64,000 nt of DNA from an uncultured Clostridia bacterium. Its GTDB lineage: Bacteria > Bacillota > Clostridia > Christensenellales > Pumilibacteraceae. Position numbers and translations under genes: made by a program. Where the stretch lies: the NCBI GenBank assembly GCA_947175195.1, contig CAMWLQ010000003.1, positions 1-64,000 on the forward strand, given 5' to 3'. Every line of letters begins with the position of its first letter. Within the stretch, counting starts at the first letter, position 1. A model generated the notes under the pieces. The model saw only the letters and a list, made by a program, of their open reading frames with translations. It did not search any database and was not told the DNA's origin. This document shows positions 11,201 through 18,921 of this stretch, in pieces.

Positions 11201-14200
11201 GATCGGTTGCAAGCCTTGCGCTGTTGGTTGAATCGTCGGAGTCGTGATACCAGTCGAATGCGCCTATCGTGATATACGGGTTATTATTAATATCAGTGCC
11301 CTTCCACTCGTACGTGCCGTCGGACAACGTCATGCATGCGAGTATTTGGTTGATATTGTTAAGGTCGACTGCACTGTATGTGCCATTAGAATTTTTCGGG
11401 AGCTCATAGCCGACATAAGTATCGGTGGGATATTCGACCTTGCCCATATCGGGATTGCTCGTCTTTGCACCGACAAGAGTGGACAGCAAGCCAAAATAGC
11501 TCATAGGCACGTATACGGACTGATACGTAACGTTTTCGCCCGACGCGGTGTGCCCTGTTGCTATCGCCGAAGGCACCTCTATCGTGTCGCTGTACTTAAA
11601 CGCACCCGCAACATCGCCCGAGGTTGCGGTATATACCGCTCCCGAGGTCGCTTTGTTGGCAAGCGAGCCGTCATCGGTATTGCCGTCGTAAGTGGATATA
11701 TACCGAGTGGTAGTAGGCGTCGTGCCCGCAGTAGTGTACTCTACGGTATAATAGTCGTTGTTTTGACCCAAGTATTCGTTGATAGAGCGAATACCTGTTT
11801 TGGATATATGCTGATAAACGGTGATAAGCAGTCTACCGTTGACCACAACGTTGCCCGCACTGCGGTTGCTGTTAAACGCAGTAGCAGCTCCTGCAGTATC
11901 GCCGCCCAATTCCGCTTGGTCGCGCAGCGAGAAACGTACACCGACGTCCTCGTTGGATTCAAAACCGAACTGTGCATGCAACAGCAACGCCCAGTCTGCA
12001 ATTATAAACCGACCGCTATTATCGAAACACGTATCTGACGAAATCGTGCCGCCCGACAAAGCGTTGACAAGCTGGGTGCGCGTATACCAAGTGTTGTTTA
12101 CAAGGAAATTAAGCTCGGCAGTATATCCGGTGGGTACGCCGCCCGCGGTAGTTGTGCCGGTGCGCGTAAACACCTTTACAGCCGAGGGCGTACCGTTGAA
12201 TGTGGACGCGTCAAAGCCTATGCTCGGCACAGCCGCATCAAATGCATCAGCCGTTTTATTGATGTAACTAAATACTGCGTTGCCGCTTTCGTTGGTGATA
12301 TTGGTGCATTGGGAAAGCACTACCTTGTTGTGCAAGCCGTCTTCGTCCACGGCAATGAGCTTGATGTCTATATCAAGCGCGCCCTTTGCCGTCTTAAGGC
12401 TGTCGGCAGCGGTTTGCGAGCCTACTATATAACGACTGCGCATTATATCGCCGTCACTTGTTGACTCGATATTCCACATGGGATTTTGCGCGTCAAAGCC
12501 GTTTGTTTCCGACTCGTTAAGCACAGGCACGGTGTTAATCACCTCTATTTGGACATAGCCAAGCGAAGTTCCGCCGCTGTTGTCCGTTACAAAGAACGCA
12601 ACGTACACACCGCCCACAATCGCCTTGGTCGAGCTGACTGCGCTTACCGAAAGCTCACGACGGCTGAGTATTTCCGCAGTTACGTAGTTGGTAAGCGACA
12701 AAGTGCCGTTTGCAGTATACTTATCAGCCAGGCCGTCAAACGAATCAAACGTCAATATATCTATTGCCGTGCCGTCGGCGGTGGTCAAATTGTTGGTGTT
12801 GTAGCCGTCTACAAAGCTCTTGTTTACCACGGCTATGCCGCTCGCCATCATGTATTCGGGCACGTCACGGTCGTGGTCTTCCATAAGACCCGTTTCGCTG
12901 CCGTTGCCGTTGGCGTACAGTACGGCTATATCGGGCGTAACAACCGTTTGTCCCGACACGATGGGCTTTACGGACAGTTCCTTATAGTACGCGGGATTTT
13001 TAATATTCGGTTTGGTATTTACAACCTCTATAACTATGCGCACGGTAAAGCTGCTGCTGCCGTCGGACGAGTTGCTGCCGTAGCGGTCGCGCACTACCAA
13101 GTCCACCACTGCGGGCTGCGTAGTACGGTTGAGCGCGGTGAGCATCATAAAGTCTACCGCATAGGTAGTGCCGCCAATTTTGACGTTTGTGCCGAAATCG
13201 ACGTCCACAAAGTTGGCGGTGTTGGCTTTGGATGCGCTTACGTTGTTGAATGTAGTGGGATTGTACGTATACGCGTCCGAGCCGCCCGTTGTACGTTCAA
13301 AGTACAGCTTGTCGATTACCATATTGGCATTGGCGGTGGTCGCGGTGTTTGACGCAGTGCCGCTCGCCGTGTTGCTCACCTTTTTGACGAGCGTTGTCTT
13401 ATTGGTAGAGCTGAGGAAGGTAGACGCTGCCGCATTGTACGAGCTTGCGAACATACCGGTAAACTGCTTGTTTCCGTCAGCCGCGGCGTTGCTGCCCGTA
13501 GTAAACAAGCCCGTGCTCGAATTGTACCGTCCGCTGTAGCCGTTGAGCGTAAATCCGCCGGTTACCTCGTTGACGCCTACAACGCCCATGTTGTAGTCGT
13601 ATGCAAGATCGTAAGGCGTTACCATAACGGTGCCGCCGAGCGGAATCTTGTACGTAAAGGTGGGCGTATCGCCGTTTGCCGCATAGGAATATGTGCTGTA
13701 CGCACTGTCGCGTTCGGGATTGCCGAACGTGGCTATCTTGCCGCTGTCGTCCTTGTAGGTTTGGAGCGGCGTGTTCTTAACGCGGATTGCAATATTTATT
13801 GTGGAAACCGCATTGCTCGTTACGTCGTTTACGCCTGCCGTGGCATAGACGTATCTATTCATTGTCGCGGACTTAAGCGTTATTTTAAGTCCGTCAATCG
13901 TGTAGTAAGCGGTGTTGTCCGATGCGACCGGCAGATTGACAAAATAGTAGCCGTTGCCGTTAGTGCCGCTGCCGACTACAACACGCCCGCCGCCGTATGC
14001 CGCTGTTGCAAAGTAGCTCCTCGATATATAAATAGGTATTGTTTGAGCCTTGATATAGTAATTTTCCCAAACTCCGTTGGAGTTGGTTACGCCAACCTCG
14101 CTGACGCTTTTTACTATCTGCTCTGGCGTGGTGGTCAAACGCAAAAGCTCGTTGAGTTTTTTTCCGTTGCCCCAAGTAGCAAGTCCGTTGGCTGTGGAGA

Positions 14201-16943
14201 AATTGTCGCCGTCTATGGCAAGCGGCTGCAAGCCTGTGGAAGTGAGCGCGCCGGTATTTTCGCCGTTTGCGTCCTCCGCCTTGTACTGACCTACCACGTG
14301 CGAGCCGCTGTAGTTAATCGCCATCGGCGCAAAGTAGAAACTGTCCCCCACCGCGCCGTCGGCTGTCGGGAACGTCGAAACGGCTGTTTGACTTGTTACC
14401 GAGCTGGGCGACGTAACGGTGGCAACGGGAGTGTGCGACGTCGTGTTGGAATTACCGACAGTAAACGCAAGCGGCAGCCATATGCCGTTGTCGGCGGTTT
14501 CCCGCTTGTCGCTGATATGCAACAACAGGTAGAAATGTCCGATTGCGCCCGTCCTGCTTTGACTGTACTGCGAGTAGCTCGCCCTAAGTCCGGTTACGGT
14601 CAACACGTCGTTTGCGTAGGTAAAGCTCATAAACGCTTGTTCTCGTATCGTACCCGATACGGGTGACGTCGCGTTGTATGCTATATTAGCGTTAAATCCG
14701 GTTGTGGTAGTGCCTGTTGCAGTGGTAGTGAACGGATCGCCGGACACGGTAGCGCCCGTCGTGTAACCTATGTTGTAGCCCGTTGCCGCAACAACCTTTT
14801 GCTGTCTGTCGATAAGGACAAACTCGTTGGCGGGAACGGAAACACCCGTTATGGTGTGCGTGCTCGAACTGATTGTCGCGGTATCGGCGTCACTGAAATA
14901 CGTATTGAGCGAAAGCGATTGGGACGCGCCCACTGTGACGTTTATGGCGCTGCTCGCCGCCGATTTAAGTACGGGGCGAATATTGCCCATTTTGAACACG
15001 ATTTCCAAGCTGATTGCGCTTATACCCGGAACAACATTGGGATAGCTCGACCCGAAAGCCGTTGTCTTTTCCACCGTATAAATAGTTATAGGCAAAACCT
15101 GATAATTCGGATCGGGCGTAATACACTCTAATGTGAGCTGCGAATACGCATTGGCAATAACGGTCTTGTTAGCCAAATACGCCGTGACCTTGCTGGTGTT
15201 GTTGTCCACCTCTTGGATTTTATACTTACGCGCCGAGCCTGTTATAGCGGTAGTGGAATTTATGGATATGACAGCTTGGTCGTAGTTGCCGCTAATCGAC
15301 AAGCCGCTCAAAAGGCTTGCCGCCGTTATGGGTGTGTATGCCTCGCCTATCGTAAGCGATTTTTTGATAAACAGCGTACTCCTGCCCGTACCGTTGGGAT
15401 TAAATATGCCGGACGCCGAGGCGGGATCCACGGGCGGCGAAGTGGACGCGATTGTAGACGCACCTACGTTGCTTTGTCCCGACACTACTCCCGTCCTGAG
15501 CGACACGGTATCGACGGTTACGGTTACCGTAAACGTAATCTTGGATACTCCACGGGTGGTTGTACTGCCGAATGCGTCGCGTATGTAAACGTACAACGTA
15601 AGTTTTCCGTCCGCAGTACTGCCGTCGGTACCGCTACGCGGATAGCGTTTTACGTTTGTTATAGTAAGCGTTGTCGCACTTGACGTAGCACTCCAAGTCC
15701 AGTCAAAGTAGTTGGTTGCATACGAACCGGTGGAAAGCCACAGTCCGGTATTGGCAGTAGGCGAAGTGTCGTAGTTGGACGACGTGTTGTTGGTATAATA
15801 CACCGCCGTACCTTCGGGGTCGGTAGCAAGAGTGGACGCCGCAATTGCGGTGGTAGAGGTCGAGCCTCTCGATTGTACAGTAACAGACGCACTTCTAGTC
15901 GTGGGAACCCTATTGACCGACACAACGGTTATAACAGCCTTACCGTTGCCCGTAACCGACGTTTGCGTTGTGTTGGAAATAGTTGTAAGAGTGCTTTTTA
16001 TGTAATTGCAGCCACCGCCGCCGGGGCAGCCGTAGCAAGTTGCACCACTGCTTCCGCCGGCACCGCCATAGTAGCCGCCGCCACCGCCTGCGCCACCGCA
16101 ACCGCTCGATACCGATGCGCCATTGCCGCCTTGACCGAATGAACCCGAACCACCGGCAGTAGTAAGTGATGAATAAGGAGTGGAACCTACGCTACTCGTG
16201 CCACCGCCGGAAGTAGAGCCGCCGGTAGCCGTATTAGTATATGACGAGTTGTAAATAGCAGTTCCACCGGTCGGACCACCGTTGCCACCGACTGCGGACG
16301 CATTGGAATAGCCGCCGCCACCGCCGCCACCGCCGACAATCAATACCGCACCGGTATTGCTTGACAGCGCACTAAGTTTACCGGTAGCCGTAGCTATATG
16401 AGTAGCACCGCCACCGGAGGCCGTTCTATGCCCGCACGTTCTGTTATAAGTTGTCGAGCCGCCGCCGTTATAGCCGCCTGCCGTAGTCGTGCCTTGCGTA
16501 CTGGTCGCAGTCGCGCCCGCTCCGCCGACACAAATATACAGTGTGGTTGCGGTCGTTATAGTGTACGTAGCTTTGGCGTAACCGCCGTACCCACCCAAAA
16601 TGGAGGAGGAATAACCATAACCGCCTTGCGCGCCCCAAACTTCCAAATAGTACGTTCCGATAGGCAACGTAACCGAATATACGGAGCCCGTATAAGAATA
16701 AGTAAGCGTATCGCCTGCCGCAATCGACGTTGCGGTATAAGTCGTGCCCGACGTAGGAGTGTACGCGGTTGACGTCTTAACCTCGCCCTGCTCCGCGCTA
16801 TCCGTAGCCGTGCGCGTCGGCGTATAACCGATGCATAATGCGCACGTAATCGCCACCGCGAGCGCGGTAATAACCGCAGCAAGCATGATAATCACGCGCC
16901 GTGTTAATTTAGTATTCGTATTCTGATTGTTTGTTCGCCTCAT
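5208..16943 (-). CDS. giant membrane-anchored surface protein, 3,911 residues, glycine-rich domain plus Ig/cadherin-like repeats
   Basis: Residues about 15-40 are a basic-then-hydrophobic signal segment. Residues about 65-340 form a glycine-rich domain with EVWGAQGGYG, CVGGAG, GGGATHI and runs of Gly, matching the ALK/LTK-type glycine-rich family (PF12810-like). About 3,300 residues of beta-rich Ser/Thr/Asp/Asn sequence follow, with recurring repeat boundaries of the N-x-x-P type (NTKPNI near 1310, NTVPVL near 1468, NGDPSL near 2304, NQTPSV near 2484, NDAPYT near 3368, NRSPQI near 3668), as in cadherin-like and Ig-like repeats. One membrane helix lies near 3798-3820 (MWIIIICCALLLLVVLIIII), then RKRKRER and a Pro/Gln/Gly-rich cytoplasmic tail of about 85 residues. 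There is no LPXTG sorting signal, so it is held by the helix. It probably acts in adhesion or as a surface layer; the ligand is unknown. A GAGGT Shine-Dalgarno precedes the ATG. Confidence 0.9.
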   Translation of the reverse strand: MRRTNNQNTNTKLTRRVIIMLAAVITALAVAITCALCIGYTPTRTATDSAEQGEVKTSTAYTPTSGTTYTATSIAAGDTLTYSYTGSVYSVTLPIGTYYLEVWGAQGGYGYSSSILGGYGGYAKATYTITTATTLYICVGGAGATATSTQGTTTAGGYNGGGSTTYNRTCGHRTASGGGATHIATATGKLSALSSNTGAVLIVGGGGGGGGYSNASAVGGNGGPTGGTAIYNSSYTNTATGGSTSGGGTSSVGSTPYSSLTTAGGSGSFGQGGNGASVSSGCGGAGGGGGYYGGAGGSSGATCYGCPGGGGCNYIKSTLTTISNTTQTSVTGNGKAVITVVSVNRVPTTRSASVTVQSRGSTSTTAIAASTLATDPEGTAVYYTNNTSSNYDTSPTANTGLWLSTGSYATNYFDWTWSATSSATTLTITNVKRYPRSGTDGSTADGKLTLYVYIRDAFGSTTTRGVSKITFTVTVTVDTVSLRTGVVSGQSNVGASTIASTSPPVDPASASGIFNPNGTGRSTLFIKKSLTIGEAYTPITAASLLSGLSISGNYDQAVISINSTTAITGSARKYKIQEVDNNTSKVTAYLANKTVIANAYSQLTLECITPDPNYQVLPITIYTVEKTTAFGSSYPNVVPGISAISLEIVFKMGNIRPVLKSAASSAINVTVGASQSLSLNTYFSDADTATISSSTHTITGVSVPANEFVLIDRQQKVVAATGYNIGYTTGATVSGDPFTTTATGTTTTGFNANIAYNATSPVSGTIREQAFMSFTYANDVLTVTGLRASYSQYSQSRTGAIGHFYLLLHISDKRETADNGIWLPLAFTVGNSNTTSHTPVATVTSPSSVTSQTAVSTFPTADGAVGDSFYFAPMAINYSGSHVVGQYKAEDANGENTGALTSTGLQPLAIDGDNFSTANGLATWGNGKKLNELLRLTTTPEQIVKSVSEVGVTNSNGVWENYYIKAQTIPIYISRSYFATAAYGGGRVVVGSGTNGNGYYFVNLPVASDNTAYYTIDGLKITLKSATMNRYVYATAGVNDVTSNAVSTINIAIRVKNTPLQTYKDDSGKIATFGNPERDSAYSTYSYAANGDTPTFTYKIPLGGTVMVTPYDLAYDYNMGVVGVNEVTGGFTLNGYSGRYNSSTGLFTTGSNAAADGNKQFTGMFASSYNAAASTFLSSTNKTTLVKKVSNTASGTASNTATTANANMVIDKLYFERTTGGSDAYTYNPTTFNNVSASKANTANFVDVDFGTNVKIGGTTYAVDFMMLTALNRTTQPAVVDLVVRDRYGSNSSDGSSSFTVRIVIEVVNTKPNIKNPAYYKELSVKPIVSGQTVVTPDIAVLYANGNGSETGLMEDHDRDVPEYMMASGIAVVNKSFVDGYNTNNLTTADGTAIDILTFDSFDGLADKYTANGTLSLTNYVTAEILSRRELSVSAVSSTKAIVGGVYVAFFVTDNSGGTSLGYVQIEVINTVPVLNESETNGFDAQNPMWNIESTSDGDIMRSRYIVGSQTAADSLKTAKGALDIDIKLIAVDEDGLHNKVVLSQCTNITNESGNAVFSYINKTADAFDAAVPSIGFDASTFNGTPSAVKVFTRTGTTTAGGVPTGYTAELNFLVNNTWYTRTQLVNALSGGTISSDTCFDNSGRFIIADWALLLHAQFGFESNEDVGVRFSLRDQAELGGDTAGAATAFNSNRSAGNVVVNGRLLITVYQHISKTGIRSINEYLGQNNDYYTVEYTTAGTTPTTTRYISTYDGNTDDGSLANKATSGAVYTATSGDVAGAFKYSDTIEVPSAIATGHTASGENVTYQSVYVPMSYFGLLSTLVGAKTSNPDMGKVEYPTDTYVGYELPKNSNGTYSAVDLNNINQILACMTLSDGTYEWKGTDINNNPYITIGAFDWYHDSDDSTNSARLATDPYSSAYYNNRLAVVTRTPEDTSIGYEQYEPNVNNIVGEDEMIMYLEEQATKLIEHNFGLTFTKKNVRTSTRSLSFTINLARYKGTSVALTNGEISNVDRRTVELKIHVENSKLDLYSHGDESNAAQSMTDKVKYDTVKGTYYTDLELKSSESAAYTLSRKAVGQNPSTAEHVIEYYDDDYGTADKRDYAYFSSDSFMQLSQWQVGAEGYNRAMKLTDNDSAFANVLATSDKAQKSVENYFGVNDYDSKSAFIAALNDSDKAYKNGTYQANAGMYGVAGKDGYSSYFNASLTNNNTTLNIMPVRKTFINETAFGNDNVPDLKTVDTTSQESVAEAYARRGLVALYDSTSVDPLTPSRVYYPFKVLIYDSFGLGFNDASYVAIELRITIINGDPSLKLVGEANGEGRQYSMNLAVGNSATINLYDIVSDPDIYTYTQNNVGRLSTKAYFETNSTGIVCETGDYLDSPLERDEYKTVQYHPDVQKEGEVYYYNGGGFVSVDSDAYSERDVVMYMNVTGSGAPQYNTIMFRVNRRTTATYNNRSVSVDRYKFTLRFYDGTGAYTAPFTFIINITNQTPSVTQVNRSFTMRAGDDITILTSYYDVFSGANDSRIATAYRYSDTYTMITERQASAGYGTTFGDGSNNATGNGEFWKFADITTATAGGTHITYDSTLDRGSDGSTVHLGYVGLATDDTPWRLRFTEWTQSNDRINVYSEGMLALRPEGSAANASAQTMALRIIARSACINEPFTVTIADGEGGIITCTLYITIVSSPPIALDCSDDDENVKITDIGLEGVYNANGSVNTGTFATYIVPAEGTHTFNVAGVGQRTARRVTTVRMNGVARDPDGDSETRNMRLYGNGEFVVNEQPLVSDVDGVYRTEYFEIKPSTDGLSFTITATGYNPDTTRGYEELQFRIADYGDSAYDNTLLITIRIYTLYSDMTNPTAATATGNAYTNYLKGSDTINVKSYDVFYNPAQPTDSSKYAFVNMTGNVGNDNNNLSPIVDPDATVSGDANYDVRMYAFIDVQDDGSVIALSSDAIRAMLDQNGTRKTFRLKTDGDYSDYMIGGRLADGTTVPVGNVGNVKLNAILNYASFEFAADGASVLFTPKASTLNSSEFILYVEVTKPIGDRAFSRTDAVLSAGSLFKLNVIDSAPQAVDGRHEVEGVKGTVGTFTVFNPEDRYGALFMDSDAGDNVTVHGIVNNRLTDAEYENVMSEAIRTMPGLEWRADTATGRPRAFDISINNNGEMEVKINRRIDYVVGGVYQPSVTIPLIITGEDSVGERVTTTVYVTIHNSDLGAVESYTEINAQTQVGYTFVHDDNDEYVMNVQLRFDTALEVNLADILTDNDTATYDADSYRFVLPKSQGGYTYITDKKENVDWYELDSNGNPNIDNTKTLATAEPVGDDDLHITGILFNAVATERDLTGTVYVRIIDRSADVDVDTNGIIIKINVIVMNDAPYTLDGKENTTLYMIGSENGEPAGMLFFIGDFVADKNDSDVVGDDESALNPDTCLRIVRQDARAATNVYSQKYTTIPDSFGITDIVMSTALFEVTIPARLDDTLLRDYCKRMGKEYGFKDNTNLYNQWFVVKPREGFYGSGAVDITIVDGNANVKDDTLSTTFCLEVHVISNPNEVIDGLTDVELACSKTKQLDIRSLMPDLPNNLALDENYTNFDGSDQASVFSQYEYYEIVSIGFQNEIDKSKADFNKLDESGQLWEIKAGNQVTRDPVRVEVNFALKSDKSVTYKKYFYLNIVANRSPQIKFTEIVFKRHGDDGNVDELRDLDEANTIRLQAWQLFEDADDPEGTAIRFVDVKSQVSSLVKAKLVKDENGEYKYLEISFVARGESEITVTVTDETGSPVQLKFIASNKDLPEASLWVKLAASFESNMVMWIIIICCALLLLVVLIIIIAVIRKRKREREEIEALLVSEMEIEEQMLKLAGGPSPTDYQSFGYLPGGPAPQADPSMMLGAGTDAPQQQLTALPPAQDPIDGNGGSDAAM

Positions 16944-16969
16944 AGCTACCTCACAACTCTATCGTGTTG

Positions 16970-17025
16970 TTAACAATTTGTTCATAATTATATGGATATA
17001 CATAATAATATTAACAATTTGTTCA
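16970..17025. repeat. two direct copies of a palindromic operator-like 15-mer
   Basis: TTAACAATTTGTTCA occurs identically at 16970-16984 and 17011-17025, 41 bases apart. Each copy is an almost perfect palindrome (T-x-AACAA-x-TTGTT-x-A). One overlaps the -10 region of the giant gene promoter, the other lies downstream of its start point. The layout fits a dimeric repressor binding twice with about four helical turns between sites. The protein that binds is unknown. Confidence 0.6.
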
Positions 17026-17036
17026 CAATTTGTCAA
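17008..17036 (-). promoter_or_regulatory. promoter of the giant surface-protein gene
   Basis: On the minus strand TTGACA (complement of 17031-17036), 17 bases, then TAATAT (complement of 17008-17013). The predicted start is near 17001, about 57 bases before the ATG. A copy of the palindromic repeat described at 16970-17025 covers the -10 box and spacer, and another lies in the untranslated leader. The 16944-17265 interval contains only regulatory sequence for the two divergent units. Confidence 0.75.
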
Positions 17037-17183
17037 TACTTTTAAGGCAAATAGTTTTGTTATAGAGTTAATTTTTGCAGCAGTGCGCCTTTTGCCGTCC
17101 TTTTGCTCATAATAAATACATGACAAACAATTCCGAATTCTCCAAAAATCGCCGTTTACTCTTATATAAAGCGCAAAAAAATA

Positions 17184-17212
17184 TTGACATATATTTATTT
17201 GTATTGTATAAT
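17184..17212 (+). promoter_or_regulatory. promoter of the padR unit (full consensus)
   Basis: TTGACA at 17184-17189 and TATAAT at 17207-17212 with exactly 17 bases between: a perfect sigma-A promoter. The start point should be about 17219, at the left edge of an inverted repeat (17219-17240). Confidence 0.85.
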
Positions 17213-17218
17213 ATCAGT

Positions 17219-17240
17219 TGTATATTGCTATCAGTATACA
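17219..17240 (+). promoter_or_regulatory. probable PadR operator at the transcription start
   Basis: Inverted repeat TGTATA-N10-TATACA. PadR-family regulators bind spaced inverted repeats of this general size, usually in their own promoter. Its position at +1 of a consensus promoter next to a padR gene suggests autorepression. Confidence 0.55.
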
Positions 17241-17265
17241 TTTGTGCAGTAAATAGAGGTGAGCT

Positions 17266-18915
17266 ATGGCAGAAAGCGATTTGATTCGCGGCAACGTAGA
17301 TACCATAATCCTGAAAGTCTTGTACGAGGGCGACCGCTACGGCTACGATTTGATACGACAAATCAATGCGCGCGGCGACGGTCAGTGGGAAATAAAACAA
17401 CCCACCGTTTACGCTTGCCTCAAACGGCTGGAAAAGCAGGGCTTTGTCACCTCCTACTGGGACTCTGCCGAATCCGACGGCGGACGACGCAAATATTACT
17501 CTCTTACCGAAAGCGGCAGAGAGGTCTTTTTAAAGTACAAAAGCGAGTTTGAGCGCGCCAACGCTTTGTTCGGCGGCTTGATTTCGGGCTCCGAGCCTAC
17601 CGTATTCATTCAGCCCACCGACGATTTTTCGGACGTGGAGGACGAAGGCTATACCCTGCCTAAGCGCAAGCCCAAACGCACGCCCAAAAAACCGACTGCG
17701 GACAAGCCCGCCGACAACACCGATAATACCGACTTTGCACAAATAACCGAGGAGACTGCCGCGCCCGAGCTTGACGAACAGCCTATCGAGCAAACCCAAG
17801 CCGACTCCCCTATCGATAATTATTTTGCGACCGACGATACCGAAGAGCCGCAAATTGCGGAGGAACAGCTCCGCACCGCGCCCGCCGCCGAAACACCGAC
17901 GCGCGAGGCGCTCGATCCAAAACTGATAATAGAGCAGTATTTTGCCGCCGAAAACGGCGAAAGCTATTCCGATATTCAACGCAAACGCACTTTCGCGCCC
18001 ATAGACGAGCCTGTACCCCAGCCTGCGCCCGAACGCGAAACGCCCGTGCCTCCGCCCGCGCCCGTAGTGCAAAAGACGGAGCCTCCGGCGCCCGTAGTGC
18101 AAAAGCCGTTACAGCCCGCGCCCGCGCAACCCACTTTGCCCACGCCGACGGACGACAGACCTATGCTTGTGCCTGCGGCAATAAAGGGCTTTGAGCCAGC
18201 GCCAGTAGAGAAAAATCCTATCGGGTTTACTACCGAAGAAGAATCCCCTGCCCGCCGCGAATACAAAGCGGTGCTCGGCGATCTTGTGGACAGGTTTGAA
18301 GTGACGTCGCCCGATATTCGCACCGCAAGAACTGCGGCGCAAGAGCAGGCGGCGACATCCGAACAAACCGCGGGACAGCTCGGCAAGGTCGAGCAAGCCG
18401 TGCGCGAACTCGGCAACGACGTAAAGATACGCAACCACAACAATTCGGCAAAGGAATACGCGGGAAAGAATTTTTATTACAGCAATCGGCTGATGATGAC
18501 GCACTACACGGGCATGTGCCTTGCAATGTTCTTAATCGGGCTTGCGCTGTTCCTAATTTTCTATGCCGGACTTAATATGCGCATGCAGTACGACTACGTA
18601 CTGTACATTTGCGCGGGGCTACTGCCGATATTCATGTTTATAACAGCCGTTATATGCTACGCCAACAATCCCGAAAAGACGCGGCGCATCAACGTAAACT
18701 TTAAGTTTGCATTGATAATCCGCATTGTCATAATGATTCAGGTGGCGGTCGTCATTTATTGCGTCAACTTGATTTGCGGTATGCCGCTCGCCTTCTCCGA
18801 ATATTACGTTCCGTCAATCGTGCTGCCGCTCGCATATGCTTTATTCATTCCGATCAGCGAAATAATATTTATCAATCTTTTGAATTCGGGTAAATATTCG
18901 GACAACAAGCAGTAA
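17266..18915 (+). CDS. membrane-anchored PadR-family regulator (winged helix, long disordered linker, four membrane helices)
   Basis: Residues 1-104 are a clear PadR winged helix: GNVDTIILKVLYEGDRYGYDLIRQI, PTVYACLKRLEKQGF, then the beta wing GGRRKYYSLTESG. Ordinary PadR proteins continue with a short dimerisation helix. Here residues about 105-410 are instead a low-complexity linker rich in Pro, Glu, Thr and Ala (for example PVPPPAPVVQK repeated). Residues about 415-535 hold four hydrophobic helices, ending in a short polar tail. The predicted product is a transcription factor tethered to the membrane that could sense a membrane signal. The start follows AGAGGTGAG by a suitable gap. The next gene, a recombinase, starts 6 bases after the stop. 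I know no characterised protein of this architecture. Confidence 0.85.
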   Translation: MAESDLIRGNVDTIILKVLYEGDRYGYDLIRQINARGDGQWEIKQPTVYACLKRLEKQGFVTSYWDSAESDGGRRKYYSLTESGREVFLKYKSEFERANALFGGLISGSEPTVFIQPTDDFSDVEDEGYTLPKRKPKRTPKKPTADKPADNTDNTDFAQITEETAAPELDEQPIEQTQADSPIDNYFATDDTEEPQIAEEQLRTAPAAETPTREALDPKLIIEQYFAAENGESYSDIQRKRTFAPIDEPVPQPAPERETPVPPPAPVVQKTEPPAPVVQKPLQPAPAQPTLPTPTDDRPMLVPAAIKGFEPAPVEKNPIGFTTEEESPARREYKAVLGDLVDRFEVTSPDIRTARTAAQEQAATSEQTAGQLGKVEQAVRELGNDVKIRNHNNSAKEYAGKNFYYSNRLMMTHYTGMCLAMFLIGLALFLIFYAGLNMRMQYDYVLYICAGLLPIFMFITAVICYANNPEKTRRINVNFKFALIIRIVIMIQVAVVIYCVNLICGMPLAFSEYYVPSIVLPLAYALFIPISEIIFINLLNSGKYSDNKQ

Positions 18916-18921
18916 TCACCA

